Origin: Candidatus Tumulicola sp.
Lineage (GTDB): Bacteria; Vulcanimicrobiota; Vulcanimicrobiia; Eremiobacterales; Eremiobacteraceae
DNA: 64,000 nt
Reading direction: 5' to 3'
Assembly: GCA_035601835.1 (NCBI GenBank)
Contig: DATNNM010000016.1
Location: 1 to 64,000, forward strand
Shown: one piece after another, positions 46,662 through 56,603 of the stretch
Numbering within the stretch: the first letter of the stretch is position 1
Layout: each line of letters opens with the position of its first letter
Notes under the pieces: generated by a model
The model's input: the letters and a program-made list of their open reading frames with translations, nothing else
What the model was told of the DNA's origin: nothing
The model's database searches: none
Position numbers and translations under genes: made by a program

Positions 46662-48106
46662 AGAAGCTTTGGAAGAACAAGGTCTGGCGCGCCGTCCTCA
46701 TCATCGGCGCCGTGCTGCTCATCATCGGCATAGGCTTCGCCGCGCATCACGGCGCGGATCCGATCGAAGCCAACGTCGTGACGGTCAAACCAAAGACGCT
46801 GACGGTGAAGCTGCCGGAAAACGGCATCTTGTCGCTGCCGCAGACGGCCAGCATCGCGGCGCAAGCGACCGGCAACGTCCTGCGCGTGTACGCGCGCGAG
46901 GGTCAAAGAGTCCAGCGGGGCGAGCTGCTGATGAAGCTCGACGATCGCCTTTTGGTCACCCAAGTGGCGACCGACCAGGCGGCGGTCGCGCAGGCGCAAG
47001 CCGGTCTGACGTCCGCGCAAGCGCGGCTGCAAGCGGACATCAACGCTAAGAAGGAGGGCCAGATCTCGGGCGGCCTCGGCGCGTCGTCGATCGGTCTCTC
47101 CGGCGCCTCGCAATTGGTGCAGGCGGAACAGACGCTGAACAACGCGCGGCGAGCGACGAATACGGCCAAAGAGGTCTACGACGCCGACCAGGCGCTTTAT
47201 AAGATCAACGGCCTGCCGCGCCAGCAGCTGGATCGCGACAAGGCCGCATATGACGAGGCTGTTGCGAATCTGTCGGCGGCGCAGCGCCAGTACGATCTGC
47301 TCAAGCAGCAATTGCACGAGACCGGAGGCCAGTTGGACACGCAGATCGAGGCGGATCGCGCCGCCGTCGCAAGCGCTCAAGCGCAGGTCTTTTCAGCGGC
47401 CACCGGCGAGCAGTACCACGCGCAGCAGCTTGCCGACACCGAGGTGCGCGCACCGTTTGACGGAGTGATCCAAACCGTGGGAACGACGCCGTCGGCCCTG
47501 GCCAGCGGCCCGACCTCCCTGTCGGTCGGCGACTCGATCACGCCCGGGCAAGCGCTGTTCACCATCGCCGGCGCGGGACCGATGGTCGTGAAGGCGCAAG
47601 TGGACGAACAGGACATCATCAACGTCAAGATCGGCCAGCATGTCATCATCAGCGGCGAGGATTTCCCCGGCCGCTCGCTATCGGGAACGGTCGCGCGCAT
47701 CGCAGCGGTCGTCGTGCAGCAGAACACCGCCGGCACCAGCGCGAAAAACGTTGAAACCACGATCTCGTTGGACAAGACCTACCCGTTCCTGCGCGCCGGC
47801 ATGTCGTGCGACGTCGACATCATCACCGGGAAGGCGTCGCACGCGCTGGTCGTGCCGCTTTCGGCGGTGTTCGATGACGCCGGCAAGCATTACGTCTACG
47901 TGGTGAAAGACAAAAAGGCGCACAAGGTCGAGGTCAGCAAGGGACTCGCCAGCGATACCGAGGTCGTCATCACGAGGGGGCTCGCCGAAAAGGACGTCGT
48001 CGCCAGCAGCAACATCAAGCAGCTCAAGGAAGGCGCTCCCATGAAGACCACGGAGGCCACGCCGGCGCCGAACGCCAGCGGGAGCCCATCGGCGAGCGGC
48101 GGATAG
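46658..48106 (+). CDS. Periplasmic adaptor subunit (MacA/HlyD type)
   Basis: The adaptor bridges the inner-membrane ABC complex and TolC. The 482 residues have an N-terminal anchor (VLIIGAVLLIIGIGFAAHH), a lipoyl half-motif (IAAQATGNVLRVYAREGQRVQRGELLMKLDD in pieces), a long Ala/Gln-rich coiled-coil hairpin (about 105-255), a second lipoyl half (VRAPFDGVIQTVG) and beta-barrel regions (YPFLRAGMSCDVDIITG). The tail is low-complexity. It overlaps tolC by four bases. Confidence 0.93.
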   Translation: MKKLWKNKVWRAVLIIGAVLLIIGIGFAAHHGADPIEANVVTVKPKTLTVKLPENGILSLPQTASIAAQATGNVLRVYAREGQRVQRGELLMKLDDRLLVTQVATDQAAVAQAQAGLTSAQARLQADINAKKEGQISGGLGASSIGLSGASQLVQAEQTLNNARRATNTAKEVYDADQALYKINGLPRQQLDRDKAAYDEAVANLSAAQRQYDLLKQQLHETGGQLDTQIEADRAAVASAQAQVFSAATGEQYHAQQLADTEVRAPFDGVIQTVGTTPSALASGPTSLSVGDSITPGQALFTIAGAGPMVVKAQVDEQDIINVKIGQHVIISGEDFPGRSLSGTVARIAAVVVQQNTAGTSAKNVETTISLDKTYPFLRAGMSCDVDIITGKASHALVVPLSAVFDDAGKHYVYVVKDKKAHKVEVSKGLASDTEVVITRGLAEKDVVASSNIKQLKEGAPMKTTEATPAPNASGSPSASGG

Positions 48107-48122
48107 CGTTGAGGCTTTCCGC

Positions 48123-49322
48123 GTGAAGATCTGGGAGTTCTTCGCCTCGGCGCTGGACACGCTGTGGGCCAACAAGATGCGTTCAGCGCTGACCATGATC
48201 GGCATCGTCATCGGCACGGCTGCGGTCATCTCGATCTTCGCGCTCGGTCAGAGCGCCGCCACCTCCATCGCTGCGTCGCTCGGCACGTTTGGGGATCAAG
48301 GCATCTTCTTCTTCCCCGACGCCGGGTCGCGGCGCATCCGCGCGGCGCAGATCCAGTGGCGGGATGTCGCGATCCTTCGCGACGGCTGCTCGCGCTGTTT
48401 CAGAGTTTTCCCGATCTACGATCAGTATTTCTCAGTGCGGCTCGGGCACACCAAAGAAGTCGTCGAACTGGCGTCGGATTCCGACTACGTGGTGGATAAA
48501 CTGCCGATGGCTGAAGGGCAGCGATTCACCGCGGACGACGTCGCCGCCGCCAAGCCTATCTGCAACATCTTGTGGGTGACGAAGAAGAAATTCTTCGGCG
48601 ACGGCCCCGCCCTGGGAAAGTATATCCGGGTCGCGGGTCGGCGCTTCTTGGTGACGGGCGTGTACGCTGACGTCAGCCTGGGTATCTTCAATGGGGTCGC
48701 AGGCGGCGACAACACCGTGTTCATTCCGTACACGACCTTCCACCATCTGCCCACCGCGAACATCTTGGGATTGCAGGTCTTCCGCTCTGCTGACTCCAGC
48801 GCTGCGCAGACCATCGACGAAGTGCAGGCGCAGCTCGCGCGCATCCACGGACCGCGCGCCAAATACGAGGCGCAAGATTTCTCGCAGCAGGCCGGCGTGT
48901 TCCTCAGCGTCATAGCGTACGTGGCGGTCGGTATCTCCGCCATCGGCGGCATCGCGCTGGTCGTCGGCGGCATCGGCGTGATGAACATCATGTTAGTCTC
49001 GGTCATCGAGCGCACGCGCGAGATCGGCATCCGCAAGGCTATCGGCGCGTCGCGCCGCGACATCTTGGCGCAGTTCCTGATGGAGGCCATCGCCATCACG
49101 CTGATAGGAGGCATGATCGGCACGGCTTTGGGTGTGGGCGCGGCTTTGGCGGCAAATTCTTTCATCACGACTGCGGTCGCGGGTCAATCGGCGTCCATCA
49201 ACTGGTTCTCGATCCTCGCCACCGCGGTCGGCTTCTCCGTGGCCATCGGGCTCTTCTTCGGCACCTATCCGGCGGCGCGCGCCGCCGCGCTCTCGCCGAT
49301 CGAATGTCTGCGCCATGAATAA
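48123..49322 (+). CDS. MacB-type ABC transporter permease, first copy
   Basis: The 399 residues form a MacB/FtsX-type permease: one N-terminal helix (RSALTMIGIVIGTAAVISIFALG), a periplasmic MacB_PCD domain, and three C-terminal helices with GGIGVMNIMLVSVIERTREIGIRKAIGASRRDIL in pieces, the family signature. The ATPase is not fused, unlike E. coli MacB. A C89-x-x-C92 pair (RDGCSRCFRV) in the periplasmic domain is absent from the second copy. The start is GTG. Confidence 0.92.
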   Translation: MKIWEFFASALDTLWANKMRSALTMIGIVIGTAAVISIFALGQSAATSIAASLGTFGDQGIFFFPDAGSRRIRAAQIQWRDVAILRDGCSRCFRVFPIYDQYFSVRLGHTKEVVELASDSDYVVDKLPMAEGQRFTADDVAAAKPICNILWVTKKKFFGDGPALGKYIRVAGRRFLVTGVYADVSLGIFNGVAGGDNTVFIPYTTFHHLPTANILGLQVFRSADSSAAQTIDEVQAQLARIHGPRAKYEAQDFSQQAGVFLSVIAYVAVGISAIGGIALVVGGIGVMNIMLVSVIERTREIGIRKAIGASRRDILAQFLMEAIAITLIGGMIGTALGVGAALAANSFITTAVAGQSASINWFSILATAVGFSVAIGLFFGTYPAARAAALSPIECLRHE

Positions 49323-50515
49323 AGTTCTCGAGTTCCTCGCGCAGGCGCTGGAAGTCATCTGGAACAACCGGCTGCGCTCCCTGCTCACGATGTTGGGGCT
49401 CATCATCGGCGTCGGTTCGGTCATCGCCATCTTGGCGGTCGGTGATTCGACGACGAAGTCGGTCCAGCACATCTTGTCGCCGTACTCGCAGTCCTCTGCG
49501 CTCGTGCTGCCCAAGCAGAATCAGCCGGACCCGCAAAACGCCGCCATCCGCTATGACGACGTGAAGCGCGTAGCGCGCCTCGTGCCCGACGCCGTGGCGG
49601 TCCTGCCGGTCATGGCCACCTCTATGGACACGCGTGTGAACCACACCGTCAAGACCATCCGCGTGGTCACGGCGGGCCCGGGCACCGGCTTCGACACCAC
49701 GCCGCTCTCGGAAGGACGGCTGTTCACCAGCCTCGACATCGACGCGCACAGGCGCGTCTGCATCCTGTCTTCGCAAGCACGCAAGGAGCTTTTTCCGGGT
49801 GAGGCGTCTGCGGTGGGCAGAGCCGTGCGGCTCAACGGCAGCGACTACATGGTGGTCGGCGTGCAGGCGGACCCGCTCAACGCCGGCCTGCTCGGCGGCA
49901 ACAACGGTCTGATCACGATCTCAATCCCATACTCGCTGATCCCGGCGCTCGGCTTCACGTACGTGTTCGGCATCTCGGTGGTCGCGTCCGATCCGGCGAA
50001 CGTCGCGCGGGTCGGCAACCTGGCGATAGAGGCGCTGAAGAAGATCCACGGTCAACGCGCGCAGTATCAGGAGCGCGACATCAAGAGCCTCAACGACGGC
50101 ATCCAAAAGGTGTTCGCCATCCTCACCGGCGTGATCGGCGTCGTCGCGGGCATCTCGCTGATCGTCGGCGGTGTCGGCATCATGAACATCATGCTCGTCT
50201 CGGTGACGGAGCGGACGCGCGAGATCGGCATCCGCAAGGCGATCGGGGCCACGCGCAGCGACATCTTGGTGCAGTTCCTCACCGAAGCCGTGCTGATGTG
50301 CTGCATCGGCGGACTGATCGGACTCGTATCGGGGGTCGGCTTGGCCGAACTTGTCATCCACACGCTGATCTCGAAGCTGACGCCGGATATCGTAAACTTC
50401 GCGTGGCCGCCGATCATCGCCGTGTCGCTGATCTTCTCGTTCGGCGTGGCCATCGTGTTCGGCACCTACCCCGCCGTGCGGGCTTCTTACCTCAACCCGA
50501 TCGAGTGTTTGCGCT

Positions 50516-50523
<8 letters not shown>
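49315..50523 (+). CDS. MacB-type ABC transporter permease, second copy
   Basis: The ATG at 49315 overlaps the first permease gene by eight bases. The 402 residues have the same layout and signature (GGVGIMNIMLVSVTERTREIGIRKAIGATRSDIL in pieces), with RSLLTMLGLIIGVGSVIAILAVG at the start. Sequence differs clearly from the first copy outside the signature, so the two probably form a heterodimer. It overlaps the ATPase gene by eight bases. Confidence 0.92.
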
Positions 50524-51247
<724 letters not shown>

Positions 51248-51260
51248 AACGCCCGCGTTC

Positions 51261-51294
51261 TTGACGGTTAGCACTCTCAATGTTATAGTGCTAA
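51261..51294 (+). promoter_or_regulatory. CIRCE element overlapping a sigma-70 promoter
   Basis: TTAGCACTC (51268-51276), nine bases, then TAGTGCTAA (51286-51294) matches the HrcA operator CIRCE with a single deviation from the GAGTGCTAA half. A promoter, TTGACG (51261-51266), 17 bases, TATAGT (51284-51289), overlaps it. HrcA bound here would block transcription of htrA and perhaps the downstream dnaK genes. A leader of about 170 bases follows before the gene; I see nothing else specific in it. Confidence 0.93.
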
Positions 51295-51466
51295 CGAAAG
51301 CTGATCTGCGTTACCGGACCTCGGAACGGGACAATGAGCCCGGTTTCCGGCGGGAACTTCTGCCCCCAAACCAGGGTAGTTTGAAATGGTCCAGGCTCTG
51401 GGGCGGCGCGGACCGCTTAACTCTCTTTTGCGACCGCGGGGCACGGTTTAGGAGTCTGATTTTCCA

Positions 51467-52660
51467 ATGAACACATCCATACGAACGACGCTGGCCATGC
51501 TGCTCGTCGGCATCCTTGGGGTGCTGGTGGGGGCGGCGATCATCGTCAATTGGCAAGGCAGCCACTCGCAGGTGGCGGTCTCGCCCACCGGCGTCACCGC
51601 CGCGTTCGCGAGCTCGATCTCCAGCAACGGAGACGACCTCGAGCAGCGCATCATCGCAGCCGTCAAACGAGCTGAGCCTTCGGTCGTCCTCATCAAGTCG
51701 ACCATCAAAGGTCAACAAGTCAACCCCTTTAACGATTTCTTCGGTCCCGCGGTCCCGGGTCAGGGCGGCGATCAGGCACAGCCGTTCATCGCCAAAGCAT
51801 CCGGTTCAGGCTTCATCGTCAAGCGCGAGGGCGACACGGCATACGTAGCCACCAACGCGCACGTCGTGTACAACGCCGACAAGATCGAAGTATGGCTGTC
51901 GACCGGCAAGAAGGTCGACGCCGAAAAAGTCGGTTCGGATCTGCGCACGGACCTCGCGGTGCTGCGCATCCACGGCGCCAACCTGCCGGCAGCGCTGCCC
52001 GTCGGTGACTCCAACGCGCTGCAGCAAGGTCAATTCGTCCTTGCCATCGGCGAGCCGGAATCGTTCCAGAACTCGGTGAGCTTGGGAATCGTGTCGGCGC
52101 TCCATCGCACGGACATCGTCGCGGGCGACATGAACTACGGCATTCCGCCCATCCGCTATGCGGATCTCATGCAGACCACCGCGCCCATCAACCCGGGCAA
52201 CTCCGGTGGTCCGCTGGTCACCGTGAGCGGTCAAGTCGTGGGCATTGCCGCGGTCGTCGATCCGCGCGCTCAGAACATCGGCTTCGCGATCCCGATCACC
52301 CTCGCGCAGCCCATTCTGGCGCAGCTCGAGACCAACCACTACATCAGTCACCCGTACATCGGCATCGTCATGTCGGCCGTGAACGACCGCATGGCGAACT
52401 ATCTCGGCTACACCAGCAAGCAGGGCGTCGTCATCACCAACGTGGTCAATGGCAGTCCGGCCGACCAGGTGGGCTTGCAGCAAGGCGACGTGATCGTCGA
52501 GCTCAACCACACCAAGGTCAAAGACCCGACGGACATCTCGAACACCGTCTCCAAGCTGAAGATCGGAGACAAGGTGTCATTGCTCGTCTGGCGCAAGGGA
52601 AGCCTGACGCCGTACAACGTAACGCTCGCGCAGATGCCGGAGCAGCTGCCACAGGGATGA
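51467..52660 (+). CDS. htrA: HtrA/DegP-type serine protease with one PDZ domain
   Basis: HtrA proteases degrade misfolded envelope proteins. The 397 residues have an N-terminal membrane anchor (AMLLVGILGVLVGAAIIV), the trypsin-like domain with triad H132 (TNAHVV), D162 (RTDLAVL) and S246 (PGNSGGPL), and one C-terminal PDZ domain (QGVVITNVVNGSPADQVGLQQGDVIVE in pieces). It resembles the membrane-anchored HhoA/HtrA group. A CIRCE operator in front implies HrcA control, coupling envelope and cytosolic proteostasis. Confidence 0.95.
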   Translation: MNTSIRTTLAMLLVGILGVLVGAAIIVNWQGSHSQVAVSPTGVTAAFASSISSNGDDLEQRIIAAVKRAEPSVVLIKSTIKGQQVNPFNDFFGPAVPGQGGDQAQPFIAKASGSGFIVKREGDTAYVATNAHVVYNADKIEVWLSTGKKVDAEKVGSDLRTDLAVLRIHGANLPAALPVGDSNALQQGQFVLAIGEPESFQNSVSLGIVSALHRTDIVAGDMNYGIPPIRYADLMQTTAPINPGNSGGPLVTVSGQVVGIAAVVDPRAQNIGFAIPITLAQPILAQLETNHYISHPYIGIVMSAVNDRMANYLGYTSKQGVVITNVVNGSPADQVGLQQGDVIVELNHTKVKDPTDISNTVSKLKIGDKVSLLVWRKGSLTPYNVTLAQMPEQLPQG

Positions 52661-52664
52661 CGAA

Positions 52665-52689
52665 CCGGGGCTAAAGCCCCGGCACTACA
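52665..52689 (+). repeat. Palindromic repeat family A between htrA and dnaK
   Basis: A perfect CCGGGGCTAAAGCCCCGG then CACTACA, four bases after the htrA stop. The hairpin could lower read-through from htrA into dnaK, or set mRNA 3' stability. Confidence 0.92.
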
Positions 52690-52721
52690 TATTCGGCATT
52701 ACATATTCGGGAAATATTCGG
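52686..52721 (+). repeat. Three ATATTCGG direct repeats before dnaK
   Basis: TACATATTCGG occurs at 52686 and 52700, and ATATTCGG again at 52714, just upstream of the dnaK ribosome site. The first copy starts inside the family A unit. No CIRCE or HAIR-like sequence is visible here, so these may be the control site or simply a local duplication. Confidence 0.55.
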
Positions 52722-52735
52722 AAGGAACCAAGAAC

Positions 52736-54631
52736 ATGGCTAAAGTCGTAGGCATCGACCTCGGCACGACCAATTCGGTCGTGGCCTACATGGAGGGTAC
52801 GACGCCCACGGTCATCACCAACGCGGAAGGCAGTCGCCTGACGCCGTCGGTCGTCAGTTTCACCAAAACCGGCGAGCGGCTGGTCGGTCAATTGGCCAAG
52901 CGCCAGTCGATCACCAATCCGGACCGGACCATCTCGTCCATCAAGCGCAAGATGGGTTCGGATTTCAAAGTGACGATCGACGGCAAGTCGTATACGCCGC
53001 AAGAGATCTCCGCGATGATCTTGCAAAAACTGGTCAACGACGCCAGCACCTACTTGGGTGAGAAGGTGACCAAGGCGGTAATCACCGTGCCGGCTTACTT
53101 CAACGACGCGCAGCGCCAAGCGACCAAAGACGCCGGGCGCATCGCCGGGCTCGAAGTGCTTCGCATCATCAACGAGCCGACGGCTGCTGCGTTGGCGTAC
53201 GGCCTCGACAAGAAGGGCAACGAGACCATCTTGGTATGGGACCTCGGTGGCGGCACATTCGACGTCTCGGTCCTCGAGGTCGGTGACGGCGTGTTCGAAG
53301 TCAAGTCGACGAACGGCGACACGATGCTGGGCGGCGACGACTACGACAAGCGCATCGTCGACTGGCTCGTGGCCGAGTTCAAGAAAGACCAAGGCATCGA
53401 TCTTTCGAGCGATCGGCAAGCGATGCAACGATTGACCGAAGCCGCGGAAAAAGCGAAGGTCGAGCTGTCGTCGCTGGTGGAGACGCAGATATCGCTGCCG
53501 TTCATCACCGCGGACCAGAGCGGTCCGAAGTTCCTCGATTACAAACTGACCCGCGCGAAGTTCGAGCAGTTGACTGCGGATCTCACTGAACGCACGCGCA
53601 AACCCTTCGAGAATGCGATCGCGGATGCGAAGCTGACCGTGGACCAGCTCAACGAAGTGGTGCTGGTCGGCGGCGCGACCCGCATGCCCATCATCCAGGA
53701 ACTCGTCAAGTCGCTCACCCACAAGGATCCGCACCAAGGCGTCAATCCCGACGAAGTGGTCGCCATCGGCGCAGCCATCCAGGCAGGCGTCCTGTCCGGC
53801 GAAGTGCGCGACGTGGTGCTGCTCGACGTCACGCCGTTGTCCATGGGACTCGAGACGCTGGGCGGCGTGATGACGAAGCTCATCGAGCGCAACACGACGA
53901 TCCCGACGCGCAAGTCGCAGACGTTCACGACCGCCGATGACGGCCAAACTTCGGTGGACATCCACGTGCTCCAAGGAGAACGCGAGATGGCCTCCGACAA
54001 CAAGACCCTCGGCCACTTCCGGCTCGAAGGCCTCCCGCCGGCGCCGCGCGGCGTGCCGCAGATCGAAGTCACCTTCGATATCGACGCGAACGGCATCACG
54101 CACGTGAATGCGAAGGACATGGGCACGGGCAAGGAACAGCGCATCACCATCACGGCGTCGAGCAACCTCTCGAAGGAGGAAGTCGACCGCATGGTGAGCG
54201 ACGCGTCGTCGCACGCCGACGAGGACCGCCGTAAGAAGGAAGAGGCGGAGGCGCGCAACCGCGCGGACAGCCTGGCCTATGCCGCTGAGAAAACGCTCAA
54301 GGAGATCGGCGACAAAGTGCCCGACACCGAAAAAGCGGACGTGCAGAAAGCGCTCGACAACGTGCGCTCGCTGCTCAAATCCGGCTCAGCCGACGAGATC
54401 AAGCGCGCGGCGGACGCGCTCCAGGAAGCCTCATACAAACTCGCCCAACTGGTCTATCAGAAGACCGGTCAAGCCGCGGGCGCTGCGACGGGCGATGGCG
54501 CAGCCGGCAACGGCGCAGCGGCGGGCGCCGGAGAAGGCGCTGCTGCGGGCACCGAGGGCGGCACGGGGGCTTCGGCCGGCGCGGGCACCCCGCAGGGGGA
54601 CGTCATCGACGCTGAGTTCAAAGAGCACTGA
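52736..54631 (+). CDS. dnaK: Chaperone DnaK (Hsp70)
   Basis: DnaK binds exposed hydrophobic stretches in an ATP cycle driven by DnaJ and GrpE. The 631 residues have the ATPase domain ([21 protein letters not shown] in pieces, [29 protein letters not shown]), the interdomain linker [17 protein letters not shown], the substrate domain and a Gly/Ala-rich tail ending [10 protein letters not shown]. Length and order are normal. The ribosome site is AAGGAA. Family A and ATATTCGG repeats precede it, and a family C repeat follows its stop. Confidence 0.98.
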   Translation: MAKVVGIDLGTTNSVVAYMEGTTPTVITNAEGSRLTPSVVSFTKTGERLVGQLAKRQSITNPDRTISSIKRKMGSDFKVTIDGKSYTPQEISAMILQKLVNDASTYLGEKVTKAVITVPAYFNDAQRQATKDAGRIAGLEVLRIINEPTAAALAYGLDKKGNETILVWDLGGGTFDVSVLEVGDGVFEVKSTNGDTMLGGDDYDKRIVDWLVAEFKKDQGIDLSSDRQAMQRLTEAAEKAKVELSSLVETQISLPFITADQSGPKFLDYKLTRAKFEQLTADLTERTRKPFENAIADAKLTVDQLNEVVLVGGATRMPIIQELVKSLTHKDPHQGVNPDEVVAIGAAIQAGVLSGEVRDVVLLDVTPLSMGLETLGGVMTKLIERNTTIPTRKSQTFTTADDGQTSVDIHVLQGEREMASDNKTLGHFRLEGLPPAPRGVPQIEVTFDIDANGITHVNAKDMGTGKEQRITITASSNLSKEEVDRMVSDASSHADEDRRKKEEAEARNRADSLAYAAEKTLKEIGDKVPDTEKADVQKALDNVRSLLKSGSADEIKRAADALQEASYKLAQLVYQKTGQAAGAATGDGAAGNGAAAGAGEGAAAGTEGGTGASAGAGTPQGDVIDAEFKEH

Positions 54632-54635
54632 AGAA

Positions 54636-54667
54636 GGAAGCAGCGGGATCTGACGATTCCGCTCCAC
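54636..54667. repeat. Palindromic repeat family C, copy between dnaK and grpE
   Basis: GGAAGCAGCGGGA, a short loop, then a TTCCGCT arm and CCAC, matching 56273-56304 at most positions. It lies between the dnaK stop and the grpE start and supplies the bases just before the grpE ribosome site. Confidence 0.8.
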
Positions 54668-54673
54668 GAGAAG

Positions 54674-55267
54674 ATGCCTGAACTCAACCCGACCGACGAG
54701 TTCGACTCGTTATCGACGGGACCGCTCCCAGGCGTGGACGCAGAAGCGACGGACGGCCCCGGCCGTCCGTCTGCGTCACTGCGCGACAGCCTCGACCAGG
54801 TCCACGCGCAGCTTGCAGCCGCCAAGGCCGAAGCCGAAGAGCAGCACAACCTGTATTTGCGAGCGCTTGCCGATCTGGACAACTTCCGCAAACGCTCTGA
54901 GCGGCTCACGCGCGAGCGCGCCGACGAGGGCAAGCGCGACGTGCTGCGGCGGCTGCTCCCCGTGCTCGACAACATGCAGCGCGCCGCCGAGTATCGGCGC
55001 AAAGATACGCCCGCGGAGCAACTGGTTGACGGCGTGCTCGCAACCGTGCGGCAGTTCCAATCCGCGCTCGAGGCAGAGAACGTGCGCCCGATCGACACGC
55101 TCGGCAAGCCCTTCGACCCGCTCGTGGCGGAAGCCGTGGCGACGCAGCCGGCTGCTGACGGGACGCCTGAAGGAACGGTGGTAGCAGAGGCGCGCCCGGG
55201 TTACATGCTCGGCGATGAGGTGCTGAGGCCGGCCCAAGTCGTCGTCGCCCGCGAAGAAGCCAAATGA
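54674..55267 (+). CDS. grpE: Nucleotide exchange factor GrpE
   Basis: GrpE opens DnaK to release ADP. The 197 residues have a disordered acidic start, a long coiled coil (SLRDSLDQVHAQLAAAKAEAEEQHNLYLRALADLDNFRKRSERL in pieces), and a C-terminal beta domain (GKPFDPLVAEAVATQPAAD, GTVVAEARPGYMLGDEVLRPAQVVVAREE in pieces). It lies between dnaK and dnaJ as usual. Confidence 0.95.
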   Translation: MPELNPTDEFDSLSTGPLPGVDAEATDGPGRPSASLRDSLDQVHAQLAAAKAEAEEQHNLYLRALADLDNFRKRSERLTRERADEGKRDVLRRLLPVLDNMQRAAEYRRKDTPAEQLVDGVLATVRQFQSALEAENVRPIDTLGKPFDPLVAEAVATQPAADGTPEGTVVAEARPGYMLGDEVLRPAQVVVAREEAK

Positions 55268-55270
55268 TAT

Positions 55271-56290
55271 ATGCCGCTGCAATACAAGGACTACTACAAG
55301 ACCCTAGGCGTGCCGAAGACCGCCACGACCAAAGAGGTCAAATCGGCTTATCGCAAGCTTGCGCGGCAATGGCATCCGGACGTCAATCCCTCGCGCAAAA
55401 AAGAGTCCGAAGAGAAATTCAAGGAGATCTCTGAGGCCAACGAGGTTCTGTCCGACCCGGAGAAGCGCAAGAAGTACGACACGCTCGGGTCTGATTGGCA
55501 GCAGCGCGCGCAGAACCAGGGATCCCGCTACGAGAACTTCGGCGGCGATGGGGTCCAGTTCGATTTCCAAGACCTCGGCGAGAACGGCTTCTCCGACTTT
55601 TTCCAGACTTTTTTCAGCGACCTCGGGCGCTCGGGTCCGGGGCCAGGGCGCGCCTCGCGCTCGCGCCGCGGCATGCGCGGCAGCGATCTGGAATCCGGCA
55701 TCGAGCTGTCGCTGCGCGATGCGTACTCGGGCGGCTCGCGTTCGTTCTCGTTTCAAACACAAGCCCGCTGCCCGCGCTGCGGCGGAACCGGCTCGGACAA
55801 CGGCAAGCTATGCCATGCATGCCGCGGCACCGGCACGATCACGACGCAGAAAACGCTCGAGGTCACGATCCCTGCCGGTGTGCGCGATGGGCAGCGCATC
55901 CGCCTCGCCGGACAGGGCGGTCCGGGCATCGGCGGCGGCGCGAACGGCGATCTGTATCTCGTGGTGAAGCTCGCTCGCGATCCGCTCTTCGAGCGGCGCG
56001 GCGACGATGTGTATATCGAGCAGCCGGTGAGCATCTACACGCTCGTGCTCGGGGGCGAGATCACGGTGCCGACCTTGACCGGACATGTGGACGTCAAAAT
56101 ACCGGCTGGCTCGCAGTCCGGCCGCGTGTTGCGCTTGACCGGTAAGGGTATGCCCAAACTGGGCGCCTCGGAGAAAGGCGATCTCTACGTGAAGCTGGTC
56201 GGCCAAGTCCCGACCAACCTGAGCGAAAAGGAACACGAACTCTTCAAGCAGTTGGCGGAGCTGGCGAAGAAAGGAAGCAGCGGGACTTAA
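55271..56290 (+). CDS. dnaJ: DnaJ/CbpA-type co-chaperone with a reduced zinc centre
   Basis: The J domain (H35-P36-D37) activates DnaK. The 339 residues have a J domain to about 72, a short Gly/Phe segment and the C-terminal substrate domains. Classical DnaJ has four CxxCxG motifs forming two zinc sites. Here only two are present (C167, C170 in CPRCGGTG; C181, C184 in CHACRGTG), so one zinc site at most can form. The protein is therefore between class A and class B J-proteins. The last codons (GSSGT, stop) are part of the family C repeat. Confidence 0.93.
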   Translation: MPLQYKDYYKTLGVPKTATTKEVKSAYRKLARQWHPDVNPSRKKESEEKFKEISEANEVLSDPEKRKKYDTLGSDWQQRAQNQGSRYENFGGDGVQFDFQDLGENGFSDFFQTFFSDLGRSGPGPGRASRSRRGMRGSDLESGIELSLRDAYSGGSRSFSFQTQARCPRCGGTGSDNGKLCHACRGTGTITTQKTLEVTIPAGVRDGQRIRLAGQGGPGIGGGANGDLYLVVKLARDPLFERRGDDVYIEQPVSIYTLVLGGEITVPTLTGHVDVKIPAGSQSGRVLRLTGKGMPKLGASEKGDLYVKLVGQVPTNLSEKEHELFKQLAELAKKGSSGT

Positions 56291-56304
56291 GAATCCCGCT
56301 CCAC
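56273..56304. repeat. Palindromic repeat family C, copy across the dnaJ stop
   Basis: GGAAGCAGCGGGA, loop CTTAAGAA, then TCCCGCTCCAC. The arms AGCGGGA and TCCCGCT are perfect. It encodes the last five residues and stop of dnaJ and ends just before the hspR gene. Confidence 0.88.
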
Positions 56305-56310
56305 AAACGA

Positions 56311-56580
56311 ATGGACACCGACACGCGAGAAGCATTGTACGCGATCACGGCGGTCGCCGCGCAATTCGACGTCGAGCCCGAGACGCTCGTGCGCTACGAG
56401 CGCGCGGGCTTGCTGCGCCCGACGCTCGTCAACGAGGTGCGCTTCTATTCCACAGGCGACATCGAGCGGCTCACGACGATCCGGCGCTTGACGGATATCT
56501 GCGGGATCAATCTCGCCGGCGTCGACGTCGTGTTGCGTTTGCTTGAGGAGATCCGCACGCTGCAAGGACAGCTCGACTAA
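56311..56580 (+). CDS. hspR: HspR-like MerR-family heat-shock regulator
   Basis: The 89 residues form a compact MerR domain: YAITAVAAQFDVEPETLVRYERAGLLRP, RFYSTGDIERLTTIRRL, then GINLAGVDVVLRLLEEIRTLQ (in pieces), which is the HspR pattern. HspR represses the dnaK operon by binding HAIR sites and needs DnaK as co-repressor. The gene's place after dnaJ matches the classical dnaK-grpE-dnaJ-hspR order. No HAIR element is visible ahead of dnaK in this window. CbpM, a small MerR-like J-protein inhibitor, is a less likely reading. Confidence 0.85.
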   Translation: MDTDTREALYAITAVAAQFDVEPETLVRYERAGLLRPTLVNEVRFYSTGDIERLTTIRRLTDICGINLAGVDVVLRLLEEIRTLQGQLD

Positions 56581-56603
56581 CGCTCGCACGAGCATGGCTG
56601 CGG

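Noticed and set aside
52661-52735. A HAIR element (CTTGAGT with inverted ACTCAAG) for HspR before dnaK
   Set aside because: No such half-sites are present in this gap; only the family A palindrome and ATATTCGG repeats are seen.
52685-54214. A 509-codon minus-strand open frame opposite dnaK
   Set aside because: dnaK on the plus strand is unmistakable. The antisense product is Arg/Asp-rich without motifs.
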